DNA from: Acidobacteriota bacterium
GTDB taxonomy: Bacteria > Acidobacteriota > Terriglobia > Terriglobales > Acidobacteriaceae
Reading direction: 5' to 3'
NCBI GenBank assembly: GCA_003225595.1
Contig: QIAR01000179.1
Location: 1-21,996, forward strand
DNA length: 21,996 nt
Part shown: in pieces, positions 1 to 7,698 of the stretch
How the letters are laid out: every line of letters begins with the position of its first letter
How positions within the stretch are numbered: position 1 is the first letter of the stretch
Position numbers and translations under genes: made by a program
The notes under the pieces: generated by a model
What the model was told of the DNA's origin: nothing
Databases searched by the model: none
What the model saw: the letters and a program-made list of their open reading frames with translations, nothing else

Positions 1-2
1 GG

Positions 3-524
3 TTCTTCTTTGGTGGCCAGGTCAACGACGTCTTTTCCAATCTGCACGGCCTGTTCGAAGTGGGGAATGGCATCTCCTTCAGCGGACGGCCTATCTTGTT
101 CGGCTGCGCCGGGGGAGCTCCGGACCCGGTGCTCGCCAACACCGTGGATTGCCCGGGCACTCCCGTCCTCGCCGCTCACCTTCAGCCCATTGCCGGATAC
201 GGCGGCTTCGGGGAATTGAGCTTCCCGCTCTCGCGTATCTTCCACGCCGATCCGGAAGGGCACAATTCCGGATGGGTCCTGCACTTGCAGTATGGTACGG
301 ACCGCGCCTATGCGGCCGAGGCCCGGAGGGGCAATGGCTTGGCCCGCACCGACCTCGACACGGCTGCACTCACTTACAAACTGAACAAATGGGTTTCGTT
401 CGTACAAGAAACCAGCTACATCAACACACGTGCCGCAACCGCGCGCTCGAAGCTCTTTCAGGGAGTGAGGGTCACTCAGGCGCACGACTGGCGCAATGAA
501 TTCGGAACGATATTTACGTTCTAG
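3..524 (+). CDS. C-terminal part of an outer membrane beta-barrel protein (5' end outside window)
   Basis: The reading frame is open from the first bases of the window, so only the last roughly 173 residues are seen. The protein shows alternating polar/hydrophobic stretches typical of barrel strands (GWVLHLQYG, AALTYKLNKWVSFVQETSYI, WRNEFGTIFTF) and ends in an aromatic residue, Phe, with the preceding alternation seen in substrates of the Bam assembly machinery. There is one Cys pair in a long loop-like stretch (FGCAGG...TVDCPG). This supports a porin-like or large surface barrel protein. I do not recognise the family, and the missing N-terminus prevents a more exact call. It is followed by a hairpin at 539-562, and the next gene has its own leader, so the two need not be co-transcribed. 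Confidence 0.6.
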   Translation, partial: FFFGGQVNDVFSNLHGLFEVGNGISFSGRPILFGCAGGAPDPVLANTVDCPGTPVLAAHLQPIAGYGGFGELSFPLSRIFHADPEGHNSGWVLHLQYGTDRAYAAEARRGNGLARTDLDTAALTYKLNKWVSFVQETSYINTRAATARSKLFQGVRVTQAHDWRNEFGTIFTF

Positions 525-538
525 CCAAAGCGAACGAC

Positions 539-562
539 AACGGCTCCTGCGGAGCTTCCGTT
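539..562 (+). terminator. possible terminator hairpin after the outer membrane protein gene
   Basis: AACGG-CTCC pairs with GGAG-(CTT bulge)-CCGTT around a TGC loop, giving 9 base pairs with one 3-nt bulge, 15 nt after the stop codon. It is followed by only a short T run, so it is a weak rho-independent terminator at best. Confidence 0.35.
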
Positions 563-717
563 TGGGAGATCCGTAGGAGGTCGCTTGAATCAGAGGAACA
601 AATCGGTGCTCTTGTGTATCTACAGTACGAGGTACATGAGTGCAGAAGTCAGGCGTGTAGGTGGCTATGTTTTGCGGCACACGTTAGCAATGAAGCAGTC
701 CGTGAGATCGGGAAAGG

Positions 718-723
718 TATAAT
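718..723 (+). promoter_or_regulatory. possible -10 box for citrate synthase
   Basis: A perfect TATAAT lies 185 nt before the citrate synthase start. At 16-18 nt upstream there is no recognisable -35 element, so activity would need an activator or another sigma factor. Support is only the hexamer and its intergenic position. Confidence 0.25.
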
Positions 724-807
724 CTACTTCTAACTATAGGCCGCACTCGGTCCCCAGCGACCAGGCCTGCCGCAGGTCGGCACCTGCGTTTGTTTGTCAA
801 GCGTAGA

Positions 808-823
808 AGTGACAGCCCTCACT
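808..823 (+). promoter_or_regulatory. CRP-like palindrome upstream of citrate synthase
   Basis: AGTGA-N6-TCACT is a perfect 5-bp-arm inverted repeat with the spacing of Crp-family operators. It lies 84 nt before the citrate synthase ATG and about 80 nt downstream of the start site that the TATAAT at 718 would give, so it could block that promoter or serve another one. It resembles the two sites at 14895-14910 and 15025-15040. Confidence 0.4.
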
Positions 824-907
824 GCCGAGCCTGAGAGGGGCACTCACAAATCGGGGGAGGCAGGCCTCGCTTCCGGCCCAGAAGTAGCGGTCAAGGAGGG
901 ACTTGAC

Positions 908-2221
908 ATGGCGCAAGGCACCATCACCATCACCATCACTGACAATCGCACCAAGCAGACTTACACTGTCCCCGTTGAAAATGGCACGATTCGGGCCATG
1001 GACCTACGGCAGATCAAGACTAGCCCGGATGACTTCGGGATGATGACCTATGATCCGGCCTTCATGAATACGGCCTCTTGCCGTAGCAGCATTACATTCA
1101 TCGACGGAGACCGCGGCATCCTGCGGTATCGCGGCTATCCCATCGAAGTGCTGGCTGAACACTGCACCTTTCTCGAAGTTGCGTACCTATTGCTCTTCGG
1201 CGAGTTGCCCACCGAAACTGAGCTCAAGAACTGGGTCAGCGAGATCACCCATCACACGATGCTGCATGAGACCACCAAGAAGTTCATGGAGGGCTTCCGC
1301 TACAACGCCCATCCTATGGGCATGCTGGTGAGCACGGTGGCAGCGCTGTCCACCATTTATCCGGAAGCCAAGAACATCCACGATCCGAAGAACCGGCTGC
1401 ACCAGATCGTGCGGCTGATCGCGAAGATTCCGTCCATCGCTGCCATGACCTACCGCCATAGCCTCGGGTTCCCCTATGTCTACCCTGACAACGACCTCAG
1501 CTATGCCGAGAATTTCATGAACATGCTGTGGAAGATAGTCGAGCCGAAGTACCTGGCCAATCCAGTGCTGGCGCGGGCTTTGGACATCCTTTTCATTTTG
1601 CACGCCGATCACGAACAGAACTGCAGTGCTAATACGATGCGTTGCGTGGGCAGCGCCCATACCGATCCGTACCTGGCAACAGCGGCCGCCGCTGCGGCCC
1701 TGGCCGGCCCGTTGCATGGCGGCGCCAACGAAGAAGTTCTCAAGATGCTGGATGAGATCGGCTCGAAAGAAAACGTGTCTGCCTACGTCAAGAAGATCAA
1801 AGACGGGCACGGCAAGCTGATGGGCTTCGGCCACCGCGTATACAAGAACTACGATCCGCGCGCCAAGATCATCAAGTGGACAGCCGAGCGGGTGTTCGGA
1901 GTTACCGGGCGCAACGCCAAACTAGATATCGCGCTGGAACTGGAGCGGATCGCGCTGGAAGACGATTACTTCATCAAGCGTAAGCTCTATCCCAATGTAG
2001 ACTTCTATTCCGGGATTATCTACCAGGCCATGGGTTTCCGGCCAGAGATGTTTACTGTGCTGTTCGCCATTCCGCGCACAGCCGGCTGGCTGGCGCAGTG
2101 GCAAGAGATGCTGAACGACACGGAGCAGAAGATCGCTCGTCCGCGGCAGGTCTGGACGGGGCACGAGGTTCGCGAGTTCGTACCCTTGGCCAAGCGTGCC
2201 GCTGTTGCCGCAACCCGTTAG
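908..2221 (+). CDS. gltA: citrate synthase (type I fold, 437 aa)
   Basis: It condenses acetyl-CoA with oxaloacetate to citrate in the cytoplasm, or possibly another acyl-CoA in a methylcitrate-type reaction. The catalytic triad is visible: His270 in GPLHGGANE, His309 in MGFGHRVYK and Asp365 in NVDFYSG. An N-terminal beta-rich segment (residues 5-25) precedes the helical core, as in the long Gram-negative hexameric forms, and 437 aa is the usual length. The ATG at 908 is chosen because a strong AAGGAGG ends 8 nt upstream; the frame is open further back to 794 but that part has no homology or ribosome site. The next gene starts 173 nt downstream. Sequence alone does not separate citrate synthase from 2-methylcitrate synthase; no prpB or prpD is nearby, so citrate synthase is preferred. 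Confidence 0.93.
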   Translation: MAQGTITITITDNRTKQTYTVPVENGTIRAMDLRQIKTSPDDFGMMTYDPAFMNTASCRSSITFIDGDRGILRYRGYPIEVLAEHCTFLEVAYLLLFGELPTETELKNWVSEITHHTMLHETTKKFMEGFRYNAHPMGMLVSTVAALSTIYPEAKNIHDPKNRLHQIVRLIAKIPSIAAMTYRHSLGFPYVYPDNDLSYAENFMNMLWKIVEPKYLANPVLARALDILFILHADHEQNCSANTMRCVGSAHTDPYLATAAAAAALAGPLHGGANEEVLKMLDEIGSKENVSAYVKKIKDGHGKLMGFGHRVYKNYDPRAKIIKWTAERVFGVTGRNAKLDIALELERIALEDDYFIKRKLYPNVDFYSGIIYQAMGFRPEMFTVLFAIPRTAGWLAQWQEMLNDTEQKIARPRQVWTGHEVREFVPLAKRAAVAATR

Positions 2222-2394
2222 AGTTGGGCTGTGACGGAGGCCCCAGCCCGTTCGTCCCGCCATATTCCGTTCGCTTCCGTCACCCAGTCAAGAACGACAT
2301 GCGAGCGTGTGTGATTTGCGCTTTGCTGCGAGACTAGAATGTGGAGGAAGAAAGACACTGGACGGTTTTGACCGTCGTCCCCAGGAAGGTACCT

Positions 2395-3204
2395 ATGGAT
2401 CAGGCCACGTGCGCGAAAGATATTTCGATGAGTTACGAGAACATTTGCTTTGAAAGGGAACACGATCTGGCAGTGGTCACGCTTAATCGCCCCAATCGCC
2501 GCAATGCCCTTTCGCTCGAGCTCATGCTCGAATTGCTGGATTGTTTGGAGCATATCGGCAAGGATAAGGAACTCCGAGCCGTCATTCTGGCTGCCGCGGG
2601 CAAAGTCTTCTCTTCTGGTCATGATCTGACTGAGATGGTGGGAAAGGATATCAACGAATATCGGCGAACTTTTGACGTTTGCTGCGATCTCATGGCCAAG
2701 ATCCAATTCATCCCACAACCTGTCATCGCGGAAGTCCAAGGTGTTGCCACCGCTGCCGGATGCCAGTTGGTAGCGACCTGTGACCTGGCAATCGCCGCCG
2801 AGGAAGCGTCGTTTGCCACTCCCGGTGTACGGATCGGCTTGTTCTGTACGACACCCATGGTTGCCCTGAGCCGCGCGATCGGCCGCAAGCGCGCGCTGGG
2901 GATGCTGCTGACCGGCGACATGATCCCCGCGGCAACGGCGGCGGAATGGGGACTCGTAAACAAGGTAGTGCCCGCGGTGTCCTTGCGCGAGGAGACACGC
3001 GCTCTTGCCCGGCGCATCGCCCAAGCCAGCCCGGTCACATTGGCGATCGGCAAGCAGGCCTACTACACGCAGATCGACCTCGACCAACCCAAGGCGTATG
3101 CCTACGCGAAGGAGATCATGACGATGAACTCTCTGGCGGCGGACGCACAGGAAGGCATCTCTGCCTTCTTGCAGAAGCGGCCAGCGTGCTGGGCGGGCAA
3201 GTAG
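2395..3204 (+). CDS. enoyl-CoA hydratase/isomerase family protein, ECHDC3-like, lacking the catalytic glutamates
   Basis: This is a crotonase-fold protein of 269 aa. The oxyanion-hole segments are present (SSGHDL at 73-78 and GVATAAGC at 116-123). The overall pattern (RNALSLELM, VFSSGHDL, ATAAGCQLVATCDLA, FATPGVRIGLFCTTP, QEGISAFLQKR) matches the ECHDC3 branch as I know it. The two glutamates that add water in classical enoyl-CoA hydratase are replaced: Gln124 in GCQLV, and Gly-Val (144-145) where hydratases have Pro-Glu. Hydratase activity is therefore unlikely, while CoA-ester binding remains likely. The start at 2395 is preferred because AGGAAGG lies 5 nt upstream; a GTG at 2341 and an ATG at 2428 are alternatives. 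The ABC importer genes begin 45 nt later on the same strand, so a shared transcript is likely. Confidence 0.85.
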   Translation: MDQATCAKDISMSYENICFEREHDLAVVTLNRPNRRNALSLELMLELLDCLEHIGKDKELRAVILAAAGKVFSSGHDLTEMVGKDINEYRRTFDVCCDLMAKIQFIPQPVIAEVQGVATAAGCQLVATCDLAIAAEEASFATPGVRIGLFCTTPMVALSRAIGRKRALGMLLTGDMIPAATAAEWGLVNKVVPAVSLREETRALARRIAQASPVTLAIGKQAYYTQIDLDQPKAYAYAKEIMTMNSLAADAQEGISAFLQKRPACWAGK

Positions 3205-3249
3205 CACCGTTATTCCGACGCTCTCGGTCGCGGCGCCGGAAGGTGAGTC

Positions 3250-4209
3250 ATGCGATCCAGACTACTGGCAACCGGCGCCACAGTTGTTCTCTTCGCGGCG
3301 CTCATGGGGTCCTGCAAATCCACCTCTAAGAATGCTCGGGAGGTGCGCGTCGCCTATCTGCAGATCATTCCCAGCTTGCCCGTGTTCGTCGCGCAGGAGC
3401 AGCAGCTTTTCGACAAGGAAAACCTGCGACTGAAGTCCATTGTGCTTGGCAGCAGTAACGATCTGGTGAACGCGATCGTTGCAGGACAAGCCGATATTCT
3501 GCCGGCAACGTCGCTCGTGCCCATCATTCACTTGGAAATCCAGAGCCCCGGGCGCGTGCGCGTTTTCTCGCACAGCCGCATGAACAATTCCAACGCTCTG
3601 GACAAAATTATCGTTCGGGATTCTTCTCCGCTGCACACCATTGTGGATTTGCGGGGGAAGAGAATTGGCGCATTTCCCGGCACCGCGCCCAGTCTCATGC
3701 TGGCCAGGTTCTTAAAGAAGCACGGAGTGGATCCGGCCACGGTATCGATGGTCCAACTGCCTCCCCAGGCCCAGATCTCCAGCCTCGATTCCGGCGCGGT
3801 GGACGCGCTTTTCTCCTATGAGCCGGTAACCACCACCGCTCTTGTCCACGGCGGTTATCACCAGCTTTTCGGATCGGTGTACGCCGATTTGCTCAACCCA
3901 TGCCCGATTGGCGCCTCGGTGATTTCACGGGAGTTCGAGCGAAACCATAGGGAGTTGGCGGTGGGGGCTGTGCGTGCCTTGCAGCAGGGAGTGGACTATA
4001 TGGCCGCCCACCCAGCCGAGTCCCGAGCGCTGCTATCCAAGTACGTCAAGCTGGCCCCCGAAATCGCCGCCCGGGTGAATGTTGCCGATGTCACTCTGGC
4101 GAACCAGGTCGATGTCGCCAACCTCCAGCAGTTCATCGATCTGCTGTATCAGACCGGCGAGATCCCTGAACGCGTCGATGCCCACAGACTGGTAGACGCG
4201 ACCCGATGA
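3250..4209 (+). CDS. ABC transporter substrate-binding lipoprotein, NitT/TauT (SsuA/NMT1-like) family
   Basis: This 319-residue protein starts with a lipoprotein signal peptide (charged MRSR, hydrophobic 5-20, lipid-attachment Cys22 in LMGSC; the Met at -3 is a slightly unusual lipobox). The mature part has the NMT1/SsuA pattern: VRVAYLQIIPSLPVFVAQEQQLFDKENL, then NDLVNAIVAGQADI, DLRGKRIGAFPGTAP, and VDALFSYEPVTTTAL. Such proteins capture small organic anions or cations (sulfonates, nitrate, pyrimidine precursors, aromatic acids) at the outer face of the inner membrane. GGAAGGTGAG lies just before the ATG. It overlaps the ATPase gene by 4 bp (ATGA), which shows translational coupling. The ligand cannot be predicted. 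Confidence 0.9.
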   Translation: MRSRLLATGATVVLFAALMGSCKSTSKNAREVRVAYLQIIPSLPVFVAQEQQLFDKENLRLKSIVLGSSNDLVNAIVAGQADILPATSLVPIIHLEIQSPGRVRVFSHSRMNNSNALDKIIVRDSSPLHTIVDLRGKRIGAFPGTAPSLMLARFLKKHGVDPATVSMVQLPPQAQISSLDSGAVDALFSYEPVTTTALVHGGYHQLFGSVYADLLNPCPIGASVISREFERNHRELAVGAVRALQQGVDYMAAHPAESRALLSKYVKLAPEIAARVNVADVTLANQVDVANLQQFIDLLYQTGEIPERVDAHRLVDATR

Positions 4210-4988
4210 GCACTCCGGCCCTTTCCACCGGTAGCGCACTGCAGATCGACGACATTGACTTTTCCTTTGCCGCGCGCTCCGGCGGCGTCGACGGCCCACT
4301 CTACAAGGAGTTTTCATTACACATCGAGCAGGGTTCGATCGTGGCGATCATGGGCGCAAGCGGCGCGGGCAAGACCACGCTGGGCCGCATCATGGCCGGC
4401 ATCCTCACCCCACAAAAAGGAAGTGTCCGGCGGTCGCCCGGCTTAGCTAAACCCTCGGACCTCGTATACGTGGACCAACATCCCATGAACGGTGTCTTCC
4501 CCTGGCAGACAGTGTTGGAGAACGTGCGCTACCCCCTGGAAAAACTGAACTGGCAGGGCACCCAACGCCGTGAACGTATCCGCTATCTCATGACCTTGTT
4601 TCGACTCGGCGCGCTGGCCGACGTTTATCCGGCCCAGCTTTCCGGCGGCGAGCTGCAGCGGTTGGCGCTTTCCCGCTGCCTCTCCTGGAAGCCGAAGCTG
4701 GTTATTCTGGACGAGCCGTTCTCGGCTCTCGATGGCGAGGTCAAGGCCGAGATTACATCTGCATTGCACGAACTTGCGTTGAAGGATCGTATAACCCTGG
4801 TGCTGATCACGCATAACGTCTCCGACGCGCTGGCGCTGGGTATGCGGTGCGTCATCATCGCCAAGCGGCCGGTACGGGTCATCTCCGATCTCGAGTTCCG
4901 AACGGCGTTCCCGCGCGATGAGAGCACGCCCGATTACGATGCCATGCAGCAGGCATTAATCAACGGTATCCGGGATGGATTGGTTTAA
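4206..4988 (+). CDS. ABC transporter ATP-binding protein, NitT/TauT type
   Basis: Cytoplasmic ATPase subunit (260 aa) of the importer. Walker A GASGAGKT is at residues 50-57, the Q-loop Gln at 91, the signature LSGGE at 145-149, Walker B LVILDE at 165-170, and the switch His203 in ITHNVSDAL. The length and the C-terminal end match SsuB/TauB-like proteins. Its ATG overlaps the stop of the binding-protein gene (ATGA), and its 3' end overlaps the permease gene by 14 bp, so the three are one translational unit. An unusual feature is a short, Lys/Pro-rich stretch (RRSPGLAKPSDL, 75-86) between Walker A and the Q-loop. Confidence 0.93.
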   Translation: MSTPALSTGSALQIDDIDFSFAARSGGVDGPLYKEFSLHIEQGSIVAIMGASGAGKTTLGRIMAGILTPQKGSVRRSPGLAKPSDLVYVDQHPMNGVFPWQTVLENVRYPLEKLNWQGTQRRERIRYLMTLFRLGALADVYPAQLSGGELQRLALSRCLSWKPKLVILDEPFSALDGEVKAEITSALHELALKDRITLVLITHNVSDALALGMRCVIIAKRPVRVISDLEFRTAFPRDESTPDYDAMQQALINGIRDGLV

Positions 4989-5748
4989 ACGAAACTCGCG
5001 CGCTTTGCTGTTCCTTGCCTGCCTGTTGGCAGCATGGGCGGCCGTCACCGCGCTGCGCCTGATCGATCCCATCGTGCTGCCCTCACCTTGGAGTGTGGCA
5101 CGTGCCGTGCCCGGGATGCTGCGCGAAAGGCTGCTGGCTGACATCGGCCTAACCCTGGGCCGCGTGCTGACAGCATTGGTCTTTGCCTGTGTGCTCGGCA
5201 TTCCGGCGGGACTGTTTCTAGGTTATCGCAAGCGAACCTATGAAGTTCTCGAGGGGCCGTTGCACGCGCTGCGCTCCATTCCTGCTTCTGCGCTGTTCCC
5301 GTTGTTCCTGATCGTGGCGGGAGTGGGAGAGACTTCGATCGTGGCACTGGCCGCCTATCCCAGCCTGCTGGTGATCCTGGTCAATGCGGTCTCGGGCACG
5401 GCCCTGGCCAACCAGCGGCGCTTATACCAGGCTCGTTTGCTAAACCTGAGCACTTTCCAGATGCTTTCAGACGTTCTCTTCTACGAGGCCCTACCCAACA
5501 TCTTCGATGGCATACGGACCGCGGTTTCATACTCCCTGGTTCTCGTGGTTGCGGTGGAGATGTTCATCGGTCTGGGTGAACGCGGCCTGGGACGTGGTAT
5601 CTATCTCTACCAGTCCACCTACAGGATCCCGGAAACCTACGGCGCCATCATTATTGCCGGCATGATCGGGATCGTTCTCAACTGGGTGGTGACAAAAGTT
5701 CAGAATCACATGCTCCGCTGGCTGCCGAATGTGCACGAGGATCAATGA
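4975..5748 (+). CDS. ABC transporter permease, SsuC/TauC-like
   Basis: Inner-membrane permease (257 aa) of the BPD_transp_1 family. About six hydrophobic segments are visible, starting with ALLFLACLLAAWAAVTAL (10-27). The cytoplasmic EAA-type loop that docks to the ATPase is around YEALPNIFDGIRTAVSYSLVLVV in the C-terminal half. The protein overlaps the ATPase gene by 14 bp. With the lipoprotein at 3250 and the ATPase at 4206 it makes a complete importer. The gene ends facing the minus-strand gene at 5782, only 33 bp away; I see no strong terminator there. Confidence 0.92.
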   Translation: MDWFKRNSRALLFLACLLAAWAAVTALRLIDPIVLPSPWSVARAVPGMLRERLLADIGLTLGRVLTALVFACVLGIPAGLFLGYRKRTYEVLEGPLHALRSIPASALFPLFLIVAGVGETSIVALAAYPSLLVILVNAVSGTALANQRRLYQARLLNLSTFQMLSDVLFYEALPNIFDGIRTAVSYSLVLVVAVEMFIGLGERGLGRGIYLYQSTYRIPETYGAIIIAGMIGIVLNWVVTKVQNHMLRWLPNVHEDQ

Positions 5749-5781
5749 GGCGAGTGTTTCCCGGAACCCCGCGTGTTGGTT

Positions 5782-6105
5782 CTAGTGTCCGCTGTAGTAA
5801 GAGAAGTTCGAGTCGTCACCTTCCCATTCGGCGATGCTGGCCCGCATTTCGCTAAGCAATCGGAAGTCGCCGTCGAACTCAGCGGCGACGACGCGCTGGT
5901 CTTGTCCATCAATATAGCGGAGCATGTATCGTCCTTCGGACAACGTCAGTGCGTCAATGGGCTTGCTATCGTCGAACTGCGCGCCGATTTGGGAAAGTAA
6001 CTGGGAGAGCGCATAAGTCACTCCCCGGATAGCAAGGTGCTGGGCGCCGCTACCCAAAGGTCCAAAGCGGCCTTCCATCACATCCCGGTCTCGCAGCTTG
6101 TTCAT
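5782..6105 (-). CDS. small protein of unknown family, paralog of the neighbour at 6190
   Basis: A 107-residue acidic protein that I do not recognise. It aligns end to end with the product of the upstream gene (6190-6549): about 47 identical positions of 107 by eye, including RFG-LGSG near residue 13 and RY-DGQDQR-VA-EFD near residue 63, then RA--AEW-GDD--F. The shared N-terminus fixes the start at the ATG at 6105; a GTG lies one codon earlier. No signal peptide or membrane segment is visible. Conservation of length and of polar motifs in both copies shows a real gene. It is last in a minus-strand series after the DUF4177-like gene and its paralog. Confidence 0.75.
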   Translation of the reverse strand: MNKLRDRDVMEGRFGPLGSGAQHLAIRGVTYALSQLLSQIGAQFDDSKPIDALTLSEGRYMLRYIDGQDQRVVAAEFDGDFRLLSEMRASIAEWEGDDSNFSYYSGH

Positions 6106-6189
6106 CACTGGCCCATACCGCCCGGATGCTACGGGCTGTCGCGGACCTTGGGCCCTGCCCGCGAAAAAGAATCTTGCTCAGTCCAGAAC

Positions 6190-6549
6190 TCAGAAGTCAT
6201 CGCCGGGCACCAGGGGGCAACGGAACGGCACACTTCGGAACCATTGGAAATACGCATCGTCGCCAACCCACTCCGCCACATGGGCCCGAGTTTCGCCGAT
6301 AAAGGCAAAGCTGGAGTCGAATTCGTGGGCCACGATTCGCTGGTCCTGTCCGTCGTAGTAGCGGACGCAGAAGTGTGCTTCCGAGACCATTTGAACGTCT
6401 ACCGGCCAGCTATCCTCGAACCCAAGGTCCAAACGGGTAAGCAGGGTGGGGAGGTCATATTCCGCGTCCCCGATGACAATCGAGTCCTGGCCGCTGCCCA
6501 GTTTTCCGAATCGGTTTTCGATCAGCGCCCGTCCCCGCAAGTCAGACAT
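6190..6549 (-). CDS. small protein of unknown family, tandem paralog with a C-terminal tail
   Basis: A 119-residue protein without recognised family. It shares the RFGKLGSG, RYYDGQDQRIVAHEFD and RAHVAEWVGDDAYF segments with the 107-residue product of 5782-6105, and carries about 12 extra residues at the C-terminus. The ATG at 6549 lies 7 bp after the stop of the DUF4177-like gene and aligns with the paralog's first residue, so upstream in-frame codons are probably not used. The Shine-Dalgarno sequence is poor, which fits translational coupling to the gene just upstream. The pair looks like an old tandem duplication with divergence. A function cannot be assigned. Confidence 0.75.
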   Translation of the reverse strand: MSDLRGRALIENRFGKLGSGQDSIVIGDAEYDLPTLLTRLDLGFEDSWPVDVQMVSEAHFCVRYYDGQDQRIVAHEFDSSFAFIGETRAHVAEWVGDDAYFQWFRSVPFRCPLVPGDDF

Positions 6550-6556
6550 GACCGAC

Positions 6557-6775
6557 TCACACTTCTGCGGGCGTTTCGTGTGGCCGCTTGAAGACCATGT
6601 GGATGCCGATGGTACCGTAGGCGACGCCATCCTTGTTGGGCGCGATCAACGGAACCGAGCTTACCAGTTCCCATCCTTCCGCGCCGGCATTGTTAATCCA
6701 CGAATCCAGCCCGCTGACCATCCCCTCATTGCTCTCACTGAATACCACCATGCGATCAAAATATTCCCACTGCAT
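6557..6775 (-). CDS. small DUF4177-like protein (72 aa)
   Basis: The product begins MQWEYFDRMVVF and carries LDSWINNAGAEGWELVSSVPLI, the hallmark of DUF4177-type small proteins (aromatic N-terminal strand, then L-N-x-G-x-x-G-W-E-L-V), followed by a strand IGIHMVFKRP. The ATG at 6775 is chosen because AAGGAG lies 7-8 nt upstream; the frame extends 38 codons further upstream, but with Arg/Pro-rich non-homologous residues. It sits 49 nt after the alpha/beta hydrolase gene and 7 bp before the first of the two paralogous genes, so these four are probably one transcript. The molecular role of this family is not known to me. Confidence 0.8.
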   Translation of the reverse strand: MQWEYFDRMVVFSESNEGMVSGLDSWINNAGAEGWELVSSVPLIAPNKDGVAYGTIGIHMVFKRPHETPAEV

Positions 6776-6824
6776 CGTCTCACTCCTTCTCTCCCCTACT
6801 GTCCTGCCGCAAGGAGATGCGCTC

Positions 6825-7571
6825 CTATGCGTTTTGGGCCTTGCCCCAGCGTTCGGCGAGCCAGCCCGCGGTGACGGACAGTACCTCATAGTTGAACTTA
6901 AGTTCGCCGTGGTTGAACCAGCGCGGCAGGTACCGGATCAAGCCGTTCTCATGCTTGATGTCGGGACGCAGATCGGTTGTAACATAGCGCAAATCAGACT
7001 TCGACAGATTCGCCTTCAGTCCAGCTGCACCCCCAAGAATGGCCGGGATGTCACGCTCGGCGTAGAGCAGCAAACAAGGACGATCGTGGGAGGGGACGGG
7101 ACCGAGGACATCGAGCAATTCAATTACATACCCCGAATATGGCTCGCGCACGGCGGGGCTGGGAAAATTCTCGAACATCCACTTACCTTGTGGCGAGATT
7201 TCCACAACCACGGCAGGCGATATCGCCACCATACAGTCCGCCGAAGACATCAGCGCCAGCCGGCCGCCCAAGCTGATGCCTACAGCCGCGGTACGGCCGA
7301 AGCGGCGCACGTAACGAACTGCGGACTCGACTTCGTCGCGCATCACCGGACCGATGGCGGTGCGATTTTCACCGTGACCGCAGAGGTCGATCGAAAGTGC
7401 GGCAATGCCGACGTCTCCAAGTGTCGCGGCAATACCTAGCAGATGCTCCTTTGTACTGCCATAGGGTGGAATCAGCGCGGCGCCGCCACGGGCAGAGTCT
7501 GGCGTAAAAAGATATGCAGGGATGTTATGACCGTCAGTGGCAGCCAATGTTGTGATGCGCTCAAGGTTCAT
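6825..7571 (-). CDS. alpha/beta hydrolase, cytoplasmic (248 aa)
   Basis: The alpha/beta-hydrolase nucleophile elbow is GISLGG with Ser100. Likely partners are Asp174 in LLLYAERDIP and His207 in DIKHENGL. The N-terminal half shows a DGHNIPAYLFTPDS strand pair and PYGSTKEHLLGIA, where an HG-type oxyanion motif would normally be (here PPYG). No signal peptide is visible, so it should act in the cytoplasm on a soluble ester, thioester or amide. The start at 7571 is chosen for GGGGAG about 9 nt upstream; an in-frame start at 7658 adds 29 residues unlike the family. It follows the secreted hydrolase gene (ends 7699) by 127 nt and precedes the DUF4177-like gene. Confidence 0.82.
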   Translation of the reverse strand: MNLERITTLAATDGHNIPAYLFTPDSARGGAALIPPYGSTKEHLLGIAATLGDVGIAALSIDLCGHGENRTAIGPVMRDEVESAVRYVRRFGRTAAVGISLGGRLALMSSADCMVAISPAVVVEISPQGKWMFENFPSPAVREPYSGYVIELLDVLGPVPSHDRPCLLLYAERDIPAILGGAAGLKANLSKSDLRYVTTDLRPDIKHENGLIRYLPRWFNHGELKFNYEVLSVTAGWLAERWGKAQNA

Positions 7572-7698
7572 ATAACGTCTCCCCAGTTCTGCCCTGCCAC
7601 GATCCGCCTGAATCCAGATGCCCTGTGACTTCCAGAGTGGAAGATTGTACCGAACCACAGCGATATCAAGATCAGAAATCGGAATGTCAGATATCGGT

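Larger units (their letters stand above)
525..907. other. 383-bp gene-free leader upstream of citrate synthase
   Basis: I see no convincing gene here. It holds the hairpin at 539-562, a perfect TATAAT hexamer at 718-723 without a good -35 box, and a CRP-like palindrome at 808-823. An open frame runs from a TTG at 794 into the citrate synthase gene, but it has no ribosome binding site at that start and its residues do not look like citrate synthase. Confidence 0.4.

Noticed and set aside
794..907. N-terminal extension of citrate synthase from a TTG at 794.
   Set aside because: No ribosome binding site, no family similarity, and a CRP-like palindrome inside; the ATG at 908 has a strong AAGGAGG.
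919..939. A stretch that would encode alternating CAC/CAT (a His-tag-like run) at the start of citrate synthase, suggesting vector contamination.
   Set aside because: In the true frame it encodes Thr-Ile repeats of an N-terminal beta strand, and the surrounding sequence is normal citrate synthase with its own ribosome site. The similarity is chance.
1187..1834. Long minus-strand open frame (215 codons) inside citrate synthase; similar antisense frames in the CoA-transferase, ligase and oxidase genes.
   Set aside because: Typical antisense shadows in GC-rich coding DNA, with composition unlike proteins (His/Arg-rich) and no ribosome sites, while the opposite strand has clear conserved enzymes.
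2231..2283. Inverted repeat GTGACGGA / TCCGTCAC after citrate synthase as a CRP site or terminator.
   Set aside because: The arms are 37 nt apart, far from operator spacing, and no T tract follows. Its meaning is unclear.
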